From NCBI GenBank assembly GCA_035565775.1, contig DATMRW010000030.1:186001-250000 (forward strand): DNA of 64,000 nt, written 5' to 3'. The notes under the pieces were generated by a model. It worked only from the letters and a program-made list of their open reading frames with translations. It was not told the origin of the DNA and ran no database searches. Of the stretch, positions 17,363 through 26,008 are shown piece by piece (within the stretch, counting starts at the first letter, position 1; the number at the start of each line of letters is the position of its first letter). Source of the stretch: PRO6 sp035565775 (GTDB lineage: Bacteria; Pseudomonadota; Alphaproteobacteria; Rhizobiales; Xanthobacteraceae). The position numbers were made by a program, and so were the translations under genes.

Positions 17363-19882
17363 TTAAAGCCAAAGCACCTTCCGCCGCAGATCGAGATCGT
17401 CGCGCAGCGCCTGCGAGGGGCCCCGATGGATCACCCTGCCGCGCTCCAGCGCGACCGTGGTGTCCGACAGCGCCAGCGCGAGGTCGAGATTGTGATCGAC
17501 GATAATAATCGCGATTTCCTTGCGCAACCGATCAAAGCTCTCGAACAGCTGCTCGACTACCGCGGGCGCGAGCCCCTCGAACGGCTCGTCGAGGAGCAGC
17601 ACCCGCACGTCGCCCGACAGCGCGCGCGCCACCGCAACCATCTGCTGCTCGCCACCGGAAAGATAGTCGGCGGGACTGGCAAGGCGCTCGCGGATGCGCG
17701 GAAAGTATTCGTAGATGCGCTCGCGCGTCCAATGCACGCCATGGCCGGTCTGCCGCCTGAGGGCACCGAGCTCGAGGTTCTGCTCCACCGTCATGCCAGC
17801 GAAGAGGCCGCGCCCCTGCGGCACATAGCCGATGCCGAGCCTTGCGCATTGCGCGGACGGCAGGCCGACGAGCTCGTGTCCGGCGAGCCTGATCGAGCCG
17901 CTGGAGGCCGGCGCAACGCCGATCAATGATTTCAGCAGCGTCGATTTGCCCGCGCCGTTGCGGCCGAGCAGCGCCACGATCTCGTTTTCGTGCAGCGTAA
18001 AGTTCACGCTGTTGAGGATGTGGCTCTTGCCGTAGAAGGTATCGACGTCTGCGACCTCAAGCAGCCGCTTTTCGCCGGCGGCGGATTCGCGATGGCGCGC
18101 CGCGACTGCCGAGGTGCCGGAGCCAATATAGACCTGCTGCACCTGCGCGCTGCCGCGCGCATCCTCCACCGTGCCGTCGAGCAGCACGCGGCCTTCGTTC
18201 ATCACGGTGACGCGGTCGGCAAGCTGAAACACGCGGTCGATGTCGTGCTCGACCAGAAGCACCGGAACATCGGCGGAGATCCGCTTGATGATCGCGCCGA
18301 TCCGCTCGCGCTCGGCGGCGGCAAGCCCGGCGAGCGGCTCGTCGAGCAGGAGGATGCGCGGCGCGGTCGCCAGCGCCACGCCCATGTCGAGCAGCCGCTG
18401 CCCGCCATAGGACAGCGCCCCTGCCTCGGCGCGCTCGATGCCCGCAAGGCCGAGATAGCGCAGCACCTCGCGCGTTTCCTGATTGATCGCATCGATCGAC
18501 AGCGCCGGCGTGAACGGATCGTACCGGCGCGGATGCCGCCCCTGAACGGCGAGGCGGACGTTTTCCTCCACGCTCAGGGTCGGAAACAGGTTGGTGATCT
18601 GGAACGAGCGGCCGATGCCCGCCGCCGCGATCTTTTCCGGGGTGCGGCCGGCGATCGGCTGGCCCATCAGGGTGACGGCGCCGGCATCGGGCGAGAACAT
18701 GCCGGACAGAAGGTTGAAGGCCGTTGTCTTGCCCGCGCCGTTGGGGCCGATCAGCGCGTGCAACGTGCGGTCGGCGATCGAAATGCTCACGCCCTGCACC
18801 GCCTTGATGCCGCCGAAGCTCTTTGAGATGTTTTCGGCGGCGAGCACGGGTCCGTTGATGTGACCTGCGGGCTGCAGAAAGTCCGGCAGCGGCAGCGCCT
18901 CGATCTTGCGCGCCGACATCGCCGCATCTTCGACCACCTTCTTGCGGAACGGCGCGGTCAGCCGCTCCCACACGCCGACGAGGCCGGTCGGCGAGAACAC
19001 GATGAAGCCGACGAAGACGAGCCCCAGCCAGAACAGCCAATTCTCGGTGTAGATGCTGAGAAACTCGCGGAACAGCACATAGAACAGCGCGCCGATCGCC
19101 GGGCCGATGAAGCTGCGCATGCCGCCGATGATCACCATCGCCAGCAGTTCGCCGGAGAACGTCACCGCCATCGGATCGGCCGAGGTCATGCGGTTCTTGT
19201 AGAGCATCAGCACGCCGGCAAGGCCGGTGATCGCCGCCGACAGCACGAAGGCGGCGAGCTTGTAGTTGTTGGTCGGATAGCCGAGGAAGCGCGCGCGCTG
19301 CTCGTTCTCGCGCACCGCCACCAGCACGGTGCCGACCGGCGAATTGTGGAAGCGCCACAGCAGCAGCAGCACGGCGAAGGCAATCGCGGCGACGAACCAG
19401 TAGTACGAGGCCGAAGATTCCAGATCGATGCCAAAAATCACCGGCCGCGTGATGCCGCCGAGGCCGTTCTCGCCGCCGGTGAAATCGGTCCAGCGGAAAG
19501 CGACGACATAGAGCATCGCCGCAAGCGCCAGCGTAAGCAGCGCGAAATAGACGCCGCGCCGCCGCAGGAAGAGATAGCCGAACGGCGCGGCCGCGAGCGC
19601 GACGATCAGCACGCCGCCGATCGCCGGGCCAAAGAACGCACCCGGCATCAGGTCGCGTTGCAGCATCGCCGCGGCATAGGCGGCAACGCCGAACCAGGCG
19701 CTATGGCCGAACGACACCAGCCCGGTATGGCCGACCAGGATGTTCAGGGCCATGCAGGCGAGCGCAAAGATGACGACTTCGGTCGCCGACGTCATTGTCA
19801 GGCCGAGCGCGAGCAGTACCGGCGGCAGGACCAGAAGCGAGATCGCCGCGGCGACCACAGGAGCAGGAAAGTATTTTTGCAT
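17363..19882 (-). CDS. fused branched-chain-type ABC importer: LivM permease + LivG ATPase + LivF ATPase
   Basis: One 839-residue protein holds three subunits that are normally separate. Residues 1-310 are a LivM-like permease with several membrane helices. Residues 345-590 are a LivG-like ATPase (Walker A GPNGAGKTT 379-387, signature LSYGGQ 490-495, Walker B 510-516). Residues 605-839 are a LivF-like ATPase (Walker A GRNGAGKST 640-648, signature LSGGEQ 741-746, Walker B 761-767). All ATPase motifs are intact. The first linker (about 310-345) and the second (about 590-605) contain no start suggesting separate genes. The LivH-type permease and binding protein are encoded just upstream. Cargo is unknown; neighbours suggest a hydroxy or sugar acid rather than an amino acid. 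Confidence 0.9.
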   Translation of the reverse strand: MQKYFPAPVVAAAISLLVLPPVLLALGLTMTSATEVVIFALACMALNILVGHTGLVSFGHSAWFGVAAYAAAMLQRDLMPGAFFGPAIGGVLIVALAAAPFGYLFLRRRGVYFALLTLALAAMLYVVAFRWTDFTGGENGLGGITRPVIFGIDLESSASYYWFVAAIAFAVLLLLWRFHNSPVGTVLVAVRENEQRARFLGYPTNNYKLAAFVLSAAITGLAGVLMLYKNRMTSADPMAVTFSGELLAMVIIGGMRSFIGPAIGALFYVLFREFLSIYTENWLFWLGLVFVGFIVFSPTGLVGVWERLTAPFRKKVVEDAAMSARKIEALPLPDFLQPAGHINGPVLAAENISKSFGGIKAVQGVSISIADRTLHALIGPNGAGKTTAFNLLSGMFSPDAGAVTLMGQPIAGRTPEKIAAAGIGRSFQITNLFPTLSVEENVRLAVQGRHPRRYDPFTPALSIDAINQETREVLRYLGLAGIERAEAGALSYGGQRLLDMGVALATAPRILLLDEPLAGLAAAERERIGAIIKRISADVPVLLVEHDIDRVFQLADRVTVMNEGRVLLDGTVEDARGSAQVQQVYIGSGTSAVAARHRESAAGEKRLLEVADVDTFYGKSHILNSVNFTLHENEIVALLGRNGAGKSTLLKSLIGVAPASSGSIRLAGHELVGLPSAQCARLGIGYVPQGRGLFAGMTVEQNLELGALRRQTGHGVHWTRERIYEYFPRIRERLASPADYLSGGEQQMVAVARALSGDVRVLLLDEPFEGLAPAVVEQLFESFDRLRKEIAIIIVDHNLDLALALSDTTVALERGRVIHRGPSQALRDDLDLRRKVLWL

Positions 19883-19891
19883 CGCCCCGCC

Positions 19892-20767
19892 TCACTCCAG
19901 CCGCGTGATGCGTTCGCCGAACAGGCCGCGCGGCCGGAACAGCAGCACCAAGAGCATCAACAGATAGATCGCCGCGGTCGATGCCGCCGAGTAGCCGATG
20001 CCGATCATCACCCCCTTGACGAGGCCGACCAGCAGCGCCGCGACGACCACGCCCCAGAACGAGCCGAGCCCGCCGATGACGACGACGACGAAGGCCGGCG
20101 TGATGATCTCGTTGCCCATCGCCGGATGGATCGCGTAGATCGGCGCCAGCAGCACGCCGGCAAGGCCCGCAAGGCCGATGCCGATGGCGGCAACCGCGAC
20201 CATGTAGGGCTGCAGCGAAATTCCGAGCGCGCCGACCATGTCGGGGTTCTGCACGCCGGCGCGGACGACGCGCCCGAACGAGGTCCTTTGCAGGAGCACC
20301 CAAAGCGCCGCGACGCAGGCGATTGCGATGCCGATCAGCACGACGCGATAGAACGAATAGATGAAGTTGCCGAGAAACACCTGCCCGCGCAGCGCCGGCG
20401 GAATGGAATAGGACAAAGGCGGCGCGCCAAAGATCATCCGCAGCGCCTGCTCCGCAACCATCGCCAGCCCGAAGGTGAGCAGCAGTGACAGGATCGGATC
20501 GGACCGATAGAACCTGCGAAAGAACAGCCGCTCGATGACGATGCCGAGCAGCGCGACCAGCATCGGCGACAGCACGAGAGCCCCGCCGAAGCCGAGATAG
20601 GGCGAGATCACGAGCGTAAGATAGGCGCCGATGGCGAAGAACGCGCCGTGCGCAAGGTTGACGATGCCGCCGAGCGAAAAGATCAGCGACAGGCCGAGCG
20701 CGATCAGAAGATAATAGACGCCATCCAGCAGCCCGTTGAGGATTTGCTGCATGAGAAGAATGGACAA
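19892..20767 (-). CDS. branched-chain-type ABC transporter permease (LivH)
   Basis: Membrane permease of 291 residues with the LivH pattern: LLDGVYYLLIALGLSLIFSLGGIVNLAHG near the N-terminus and a C-terminal FRPRGLFGERITRLE. The start is TTG with GAGG 7 bases upstream; an ATG five codons later lacks a site. It would pair with the permease domain of the fused downstream protein, whose gene begins after only 9 bases. A GC-rich hairpin lies between this gene and the binding-protein gene. Confidence 0.88.
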   Translation of the reverse strand: MSILLMQQILNGLLDGVYYLLIALGLSLIFSLGGIVNLAHGAFFAIGAYLTLVISPYLGFGGALVLSPMLVALLGIVIERLFFRRFYRSDPILSLLLTFGLAMVAEQALRMIFGAPPLSYSIPPALRGQVFLGNFIYSFYRVVLIGIAIACVAALWVLLQRTSFGRVVRAGVQNPDMVGALGISLQPYMVAVAAIGIGLAGLAGVLLAPIYAIHPAMGNEIITPAFVVVVIGGLGSFWGVVVAALLVGLVKGVMIGIGYSAASTAAIYLLMLLVLLFRPRGLFGERITRLE

Positions 20768-20841
20768 GGGTCAACCTCGCTGCGCCGTGGTCCGATTGAC
20801 GATGGCCCCTCACCGACAGCAAGGGCATGCCGGGTGACGAT

Positions 20842-20866
20842 GCGGGCCGGAGGGCATCCGGCCCGC
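20842..20866 (-). other. intercistronic hairpin after the LivK-type gene
   Basis: Perfect 9-base inverted repeat GCGGGCCGG / CCGGCCCGC with a 7-base loop, 11 bases after the binding-protein stop codon and ahead of the permease. No T-run follows, so an mRNA-protecting or attenuating role is more likely than full termination. Confidence 0.6.
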
Positions 20867-20877
20867 GCGTCAGAACG

Positions 20878-22134
20878 TCAGGCCCCGAAGGTGCAGCTGT
20901 TTTCGTCCTTGGTCGCTGCAATCGCATCCAGCGGCTCGTCCGGCCCCGGCACAGGCGCGCTGGAGGTGAAGATGTCCCACTGGTTCTTCACCTTGTCGGC
21001 CGGCAGCGCGGTGACGGTGTACATCTCGTGCATCAGCTGGTGGTCGGACGCGCGGAAATAGCCTTCCCGCGTCTTGAGCACGTCGAATTTCGTTTCCTTC
21101 TCGAAATGCTCGATCATCTTCGTGGAGTCGGTCGACTTGAGATCGTTCATCGCCTTCGCCACGATCTTCATCGCGATATAGTCGCCCCAGGCCTGGTTCT
21201 CCGGCGGCTTGTTGTATTTCTTGGTGAAGGCCGCGACGAACGCCTTCGATCCTGGCGTCTCGATCAGGTGGTGCCAGACCACCGGCCAGGTGCCGACGAA
21301 GTTGCCCTTGCCCGCCGCCCAGGCAAGCGCGGTGTCGAAGCCGAAACCGCCGACCGGGAATGTGAGGCCGAACTCGGCATACTGCTTGAGGAAGTTGGTG
21401 ATCTGGTTGCCGGCCAGATTGATCACAACGAGGTCGGGCTTGGCGTCGCGGATCTTGAGCAGGTAAGACGAGAAGTCCGCGGCATCGGTGGGCACGAGGT
21501 CATCGCCGGCGAACTGGCCGCCATTGCCTTCCATGAACCGCTTGGCGACCTTGAGAAGGTCATGGCCGAACGCGTAGTCCGCCGTGAGCGAATACCACTT
21601 CTTGCCCTTGACCAGGCCCTCGCGCAGGAAGTAGCGCCCGGCTGTTTTGACATACATCGAGTTCTGCGACTCGACATGAAACATATAGCGCTTGCAGTCG
21701 GAGCCGCGCAGCGCGTCGGAATTTCCGCCGGTGTTGATGAACAGCTTCTTGTTGCGCTGGGCGACCTGCGCGATGGTCAGGCACGAGGCCGACGAGATTT
21801 CGCCGATGATGCAGGCCACCTTGTCGCGCTCGATCATGCGCTCGGCCTTGGTGGACGCGGTCTGCGGATTGACCGAGTCTTCCTTGAGCAGCTCCAGCTT
21901 GCGGCCGGTCACGCCGCCCGCGGCATTGATTTCTTCCACGGCAAGTTCGATCGCCATCACGCCATATTCGCCGAGCGGACCGAGAAAGCCGGTGCGCGGC
22001 GTCAAATGGCCGATGCGAATGACCTCTGACGATTGCGCCAGCAGAACCGACGGCGCCGCCAATCCGGAAACAAGCGCGAGCCCCCCGGTCGCTTTCAAGA
22101 GGCGCCGGCGGGTGAACTGAACTCGATCAGTCAT
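20878..22134 (-). CDS. ABC transporter substrate-binding protein, LivK-like (peripla_BP_6), Tat-exported
   Basis: Periplasmic receptor of 418 residues. The N-terminus MTDRVQFTRRRLLKATGG has a twin-arginine motif and a hydrophobic stretch ending near LLAQ. The mature part starts with the typical IRIGHLTPRTGFLGPLGEYG and contains EINAAGGVTGRKLELL and IIGEISSASCLTIAQV. The ATG at 22134 with GGGAGGA is preferred to the longer frame. It heads the six-gene operon and faces the GntR gene. Ligand residues cannot be read from sequence alone. Confidence 0.88.
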   Translation of the reverse strand: MTDRVQFTRRRLLKATGGLALVSGLAAPSVLLAQSSEVIRIGHLTPRTGFLGPLGEYGVMAIELAVEEINAAGGVTGRKLELLKEDSVNPQTASTKAERMIERDKVACIIGEISSASCLTIAQVAQRNKKLFINTGGNSDALRGSDCKRYMFHVESQNSMYVKTAGRYFLREGLVKGKKWYSLTADYAFGHDLLKVAKRFMEGNGGQFAGDDLVPTDAADFSSYLLKIRDAKPDLVVINLAGNQITNFLKQYAEFGLTFPVGGFGFDTALAWAAGKGNFVGTWPVVWHHLIETPGSKAFVAAFTKKYNKPPENQAWGDYIAMKIVAKAMNDLKSTDSTKMIEHFEKETKFDVLKTREGYFRASDHQLMHEMYTVTALPADKVKNQWDIFTSSAPVPGPDEPLDAIAATKDENSCTFGA

Positions 22135-22227
22135 CAAATCCTCCCTGCTGTCACCGCAGTCGTCCTGCGGCGTTTCCTCCCCGGCAGGCATGTGCACCAT
22201 TCTGTTCGGGTGCTTCACGAGTGCTTG

Positions 22228-22246
22228 CCGTGATCTGTGATCACGG
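22228..22246. promoter_or_regulatory. candidate GntR operator, CCGTGATC-TGT-GATCACGG
   Basis: Perfect 8-base inverted repeat around a 3-base centre, in the short divergent region between the LivK-type operon and the GntR gene. Position and symmetry suit a dimeric GntR protein that controls both directions. It lies about 94 bases from the operon start codon and 100 bases from the regulator start. Confidence 0.55.
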
Positions 22247-22345
22247 ATAGGGTTGCAAAAGATGATTTCAATGTCGAGTCCTTCCTGGCAACTTTTTCCT
22301 CAGCCATCTTTTGTCGCCGGTTTGCCGGACGTGGAGTAACCGCAG

Positions 22346-23104
22346 TTGGGTCTGGAGCATCGGAAGCTGGAAGAACACAAGCCGGCCAGAGCCGGCGACG
22401 GTGCTTTGAAGGTGCCCGCCGAACTTGTCAGGGAGCAGCCGCTCGATCGGCTCACGCTTGGCGAACGTGCATACGCGCGGCTCTCCGATCTTCTGATGTC
22501 TGGCCGGCTCGCCCCGGGCGAAAAAATTTCGCTGCGGGCGACGGCGGATGTGCTTGGCGTGTCGATCATGCCCGTGCGCGCGGCGGTGTCGCGCCTCGTC
22601 GCCGACAAGGCGCTCGAGGTCGCGCCCAACCGCGCGATCCGCGTGCCGATCATGTCGAACACCCAGTTCCGCGACCTCACCGCGGCACGCATCACCATCG
22701 AAGGCCACACCGCCGCCCTCGCCGCCAAGTTGCGAAATGACGCGGACCTTTCCGCGATTGCCGCCGCTGAGGCGGCGATGCGGGCGGAAAGCATCGTGAA
22801 AAAACCAAACCTTCCCCTTGCCGTCGAAGCCAACAAGAATTTTCACTTCGCGGTCTATCAGGCATCGCAGTCCTCGACGCTGGTCGGCATCATCCGCGCG
22901 CTATGGCTCAATGTCGGGCCGATCCTCAATCTCGACTTGCGGGAGAATCCCGAGCGCATCCGCGTCGGCGGCGCGGTGCGGCTGCATGCCGAGGCGCTCG
23001 ACGCCATCATCAACCGCCGCCCGGCCAAGGCGCGCGACGCCATCGCCGCCGATATCGAAGGCGCGGCGAAATTCATCCTCTCGCGCGGACACCTGCCCGA
23101 CTGA
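22346..23104 (+). CDS. GntR family transcriptional regulator (FCD domain)
   Basis: DNA-binding regulator of 252 residues. A winged helix-turn-helix (about 35-100, with LGERAYARLSDLLMSGRLAPG and LGVSIMPVRAAVSRL) is followed by an all-helical FCD ligand domain (about 105-240, NKNFHFAVYQASQS). The likely start is TTG, because no ATG precedes the HTH; GGAG stands about 10 bases upstream, and a later GTG is an alternative. It is divergent from the importer-dehydrogenase-BKACE-dehydratase operon and shares a palindrome with it, so it is the probable local regulator. The inducer would be an acid handled by that operon. Confidence 0.85.
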   Translation: MGLEHRKLEEHKPARAGDGALKVPAELVREQPLDRLTLGERAYARLSDLLMSGRLAPGEKISLRATADVLGVSIMPVRAAVSRLVADKALEVAPNRAIRVPIMSNTQFRDLTAARITIEGHTAALAAKLRNDADLSAIAAAEAAMRAESIVKKPNLPLAVEANKNFHFAVYQASQSSTLVGIIRALWLNVGPILNLDLRENPERIRVGGAVRLHAEALDAIINRRPAKARDAIAADIEGAAKFILSRGHLPD

Positions 23105-23139
23105 CTGCCAGATTGATTGCCAGCCGACCCGGAGTTGAT

Positions 23140-23916
23140 ATGGACCTCGCCCTTTCAGGACTACGCGTTCTCGTCACCGCCGGCGCCAACGGCATCGGCC
23201 TCGCCATCGCTCGCGCCTTCGCCGGGGAAGGCGCAAGGGTCCACATCTGCGATGTCGACGAGGCCGCACTGGCGGCGCTGAAAATCAGCGATCCGCAATT
23301 GAGCCAGAGCGTGTGCGACGTCGCGGACCGCAAGGCAGTCGGGACGATGTTCGCGCAGGCGACCGACGCCCTCGGCGGCCTCGACGTGCTGGTGAACAAT
23401 GCCGGCATCGCCGGGCCCACCGCGAAAGTGGACGAGATGCACCCGGAGGATTGGGACCGCTGCATCGATATCTGCCTCACCGGCCAATTCAATTGCACGC
23501 GCCTTGCCGTGCCGCATCTGCGCAAGAGCAAAAACCCGTCGATCGTCAACCTGTCGTCGGCGGCGGGCCGGCTCGGCTTTGCATTGCGTTCGCCCTATGC
23601 GGCGGCGAAGTGGGGCGTGATCGGTTTTACCAAGTCGCTCTCGATCGAACTCGGGCCGGACAATATCCGCGTCAACGCGATCCTGCCGGGGCTTGTCGCC
23701 GGCGACCGGCAGCGCCGGGTGCTGGAGGCCAAGGCGCAGCAGCGCGGCGTCTCCTACGGCGAGATGGAGAAGATCGCCTTCTCCTACACATCGATCAAAG
23801 ACTACGTGACGCCGCAGCAGATCGCCGACCAGATCCTGTTTCTGTGCAGCGAGCGCGGCCGCACCATTTCCGGGCAGGCGATCTCGATCTGCGGCGACAC
23901 CGGGATGCTCGGCTGA
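23140..23916 (+). CDS. short-chain dehydrogenase/reductase
   Basis: SDR of 258 residues with TAGANGIG at 13-20, NNAG at 86-89 and the catalytic S140, Y153, K157 (YAAAK). The ATG with GGAG just upstream follows the GntR gene by 35 bases, so the two are probably co-transcribed. The C-terminal part has an extended segment (RQRRVLEAKAQQRGVSYGEM) seen in SDRs acting on sugar or hydroxy acids. It may supply a step of the pathway encoded by the facing operon. The gene is convergent with otnK, 4 bases apart. Confidence 0.82.
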   Translation: MDLALSGLRVLVTAGANGIGLAIARAFAGEGARVHICDVDEAALAALKISDPQLSQSVCDVADRKAVGTMFAQATDALGGLDVLVNNAGIAGPTAKVDEMHPEDWDRCIDICLTGQFNCTRLAVPHLRKSKNPSIVNLSSAAGRLGFALRSPYAAAKWGVIGFTKSLSIELGPDNIRVNAILPGLVAGDRQRRVLEAKAQQRGVSYGEMEKIAFSYTSIKDYVTPQQIADQILFLCSERGRTISGQAISICGDTGMLG

Positions 23917-23920
23917 GCGC

Positions 23921-25195
23921 CTAGTGCATCAGCGCCAGCGCGTCGCTGAAGAACGCCGGGCCGCCGAAATTGCCGGATTTCAGCGCGACCACCATTTCGG
24001 TGGGATAGCCGACGCTGCGCAGCACCGGCACGCCCGCCGCGATCTCCCGCCCGACCTGGAACGCCGGAATGCGCAGGCGGTCCACCACCGCGCCCGAGGT
24101 CTCGCCGCCCGCCACCACGAGCCGCCGCACGCCGGCCGCCACCAGCCCTTCGGCGATCCCGGCCATCGCCTGCTCGATGGCGTGGCCTGCCGCCTCGCGG
24201 CCAAAGCGCGTCTGCACCACCGCAACATCATCGGCATTTGCGCTGCTGGCGATCAGCACCGGCCCCTTCGTCAGCCGTTCGCAGGCAAAAGAAATCGCGC
24301 GCGCTACTTCCTCGCCGCTGGAAATGATGCGGACCGGATCGAGCCGCAGAACCGGCATGACTTTCTCGGCTTGCGCGATCTGCGCCAGCGTCGCCTGCGA
24401 ACAGCTTCCGGCGAGGCACGCCGCATGGCCACCGACGGCGCGGCCTACCGCGGCGCCGTTGCTTTGCGCGGCAACGCGGTCGCTCTTGATCAGGGCATGA
24501 GCGAGGCCGAGCCCGAGGCCCGAGGCACCGACCGACACCCGGCGCTTCAGCGCCGCCTCGCCAATGGTCTTGAGATCCTGCGCGAACACCGCATCGACAA
24601 TGGCCGCGCGAACGCCGTCGGCCGAGAGCCGCGCCAGCCGAGCCTCGATCGCCGCCGCGCCTTCCGCAACGCAGGCAAGACCGACCAGCCCGATTTTCGC
24701 CTCGCTCTGCCGCGCCAGCACGCGCACCAGATTGGCATCGTGCATCGGGTTCAGCGGATGGTCCTTCAGCGGGCTTTCGTTGAGCGGCACGGAGCCGACG
24801 AACAGGTTGCCCTGATAGACCGTGCGAGCCGTTTCGGGAAAGGCCGGCGTCACCAGCGCCATCGTCTCGCCCGCGTCAGCGCAAAGTGCATCCATCACCG
24901 GGCCGATATTGCCGGCATCGGTGGAGTCGAACGTCGAGCAGATCTTGAACAGCACGTGGCCCGCGCCGCGCTCGCGGATCCAGCGGTCGGCGGCGCGCGA
25001 CTTCGCCACCGCCTCGGCCGCAGCGATCGAGCGGCTTTTCAGCGCCACCACCACCGCATCGGCCTCCGGCAAGGCGAGATCGTCCGCCGGCACGCCGATG
25101 GTCTGGATCGTGCGCAGGCCGCTCTTGCTCAGCGTGTTGGCGAGGTCCGACGCGCCGGTATAGTCGTCGGCGATGCAGCCCAGCGCCAGCGTCAT
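23921..25195 (-). CDS. otnK: 3-oxo-tetronate kinase (four-carbon acid sugar kinase, DUF1537)
   Basis: ATP-dependent kinase of 424 residues that makes 3-oxo-tetronate 4-phosphate. Family motifs are present: IADDYTGASD (8-17) in the sugar-binding N-terminal domain, and GGETSG (363-368) and LKSGNFGGPAFF (405-416) in the nucleotide-binding C-terminal domain. Its ATG overlaps the otnI stop by 4 bases (ATGA), so the two are translationally coupled. With OtnI, LtnD and OtnC beside it, assignment to L-threonate/D-erythronate catabolism is well supported. A DenK or LtnK-type kinase of the same family is the main alternative name. Confidence 0.9.
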   Translation of the reverse strand: MTLALGCIADDYTGASDLANTLSKSGLRTIQTIGVPADDLALPEADAVVVALKSRSIAAAEAVAKSRAADRWIRERGAGHVLFKICSTFDSTDAGNIGPVMDALCADAGETMALVTPAFPETARTVYQGNLFVGSVPLNESPLKDHPLNPMHDANLVRVLARQSEAKIGLVGLACVAEGAAAIEARLARLSADGVRAAIVDAVFAQDLKTIGEAALKRRVSVGASGLGLGLAHALIKSDRVAAQSNGAAVGRAVGGHAACLAGSCSQATLAQIAQAEKVMPVLRLDPVRIISSGEEVARAISFACERLTKGPVLIASSANADDVAVVQTRFGREAAGHAIEQAMAGIAEGLVAAGVRRLVVAGGETSGAVVDRLRIPAFQVGREIAAGVPVLRSVGYPTEMVVALKSGNFGGPAFFSDALALMH

Positions 25196-25983
25196 GATGC
25201 GGCCTTTCCTGCCGCAAGGTAGGGCTTGATCCAGCCCAGCCCTTCGAGCGTGCCCGCCCGCGGGCGATACTCGCAGCCGACGAAACCGGAATAGCCGAGC
25301 CGGTCGAGCTCGGCGAAGACGAAGCCATCGCTCAGCTCCTCGCTGTCCGGCTCATGGCGTGAGGGCACGCTGGCGACCTGAATATGGCCGATGATCGGCA
25401 TCATCTCGCGCAGCGCCACCACCACGTCGCCATGCACGATCTGGCGGTGATAGATGTCAAACTGCAGCTTTACGTTGGGCAGCGCGAGATCGGCGATGAG
25501 TTTTTGGGCGAAGGCGAAGTCGTTGAGAAAATAGCCCGGCGCATCGCGGCCATTCAGCGGCTCCAGCACGACGTCGATGCCATGCCGGCCAAGCTCGCCC
25601 GCCGCCCAGCGCACCGCGGCCTTGAACGCCTCGACATGCTTGGGATCATGCCGGTCCGATTTCCCGGCCATCAGGTGCAGGCGCTTCACGCCGGTCGCCT
25701 TCGCGTAAGGCAGCGCCGTGGCAATGCTCGCCTTCACCTCGTCGAACCGTTCGGGAAACGACGCCATGCCGCGCTCGCCGCTGTCCCAATTACCCGGCGG
25801 AAGATTGAACAGTGCCTGCGTCAGGCCATGGCGCTGCAGGCGTTCGCCGATGTCGTCGGCCGAGAACTCGTAAGGAAACAGAAATTCGACCGCGGTGAAC
25901 CCGGCATCGGCAGCCGCGCCGAACCGGTCGAGGAACGGCCACTCATTGAACATCAGCGAAAGATTGGCAGCAAAGCGGGGCAT
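25192..25983 (-). CDS. otnI: 2-oxo-tetronate isomerase (hydroxypyruvate isomerase family)
   Basis: TIM-barrel isomerase of 263 residues that converts 2-oxo-tetronate to 3-oxo-tetronate. It starts MPRFAANLSLMFNEWPFLDR, as Hyi/OtnI proteins do. Metal ligands are expected at E141 (LEPLNGRD), D176 (FDIYH) and E238 (CEYRP), all present. It lies between ltnD (25 bases upstream) and otnK (4-base overlap). Glyoxylate-pathway hydroxypyruvate isomerase is the other family role, but the neighbours favour OtnI. Confidence 0.9.
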   Translation of the reverse strand: MPRFAANLSLMFNEWPFLDRFGAAADAGFTAVEFLFPYEFSADDIGERLQRHGLTQALFNLPPGNWDSGERGMASFPERFDEVKASIATALPYAKATGVKRLHLMAGKSDRHDPKHVEAFKAAVRWAAGELGRHGIDVVLEPLNGRDAPGYFLNDFAFAQKLIADLALPNVKLQFDIYHRQIVHGDVVVALREMMPIIGHIQVASVPSRHEPDSEELSDGFVFAELDRLGYSGFVGCEYRPRAGTLEGLGWIKPYLAAGKAAS

Positions 25984-26008
25984 CTTCGGTCCTCGTCAGA
26001 ATTTTTAT

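Noticed and set aside
18860..20488. 542-codon plus-strand frame opposite the Liv fusion and LivH genes
   Set aside because: Translation is almost only charged residues (Arg, Asp, Gln, His); the minus-strand genes have full family motifs.
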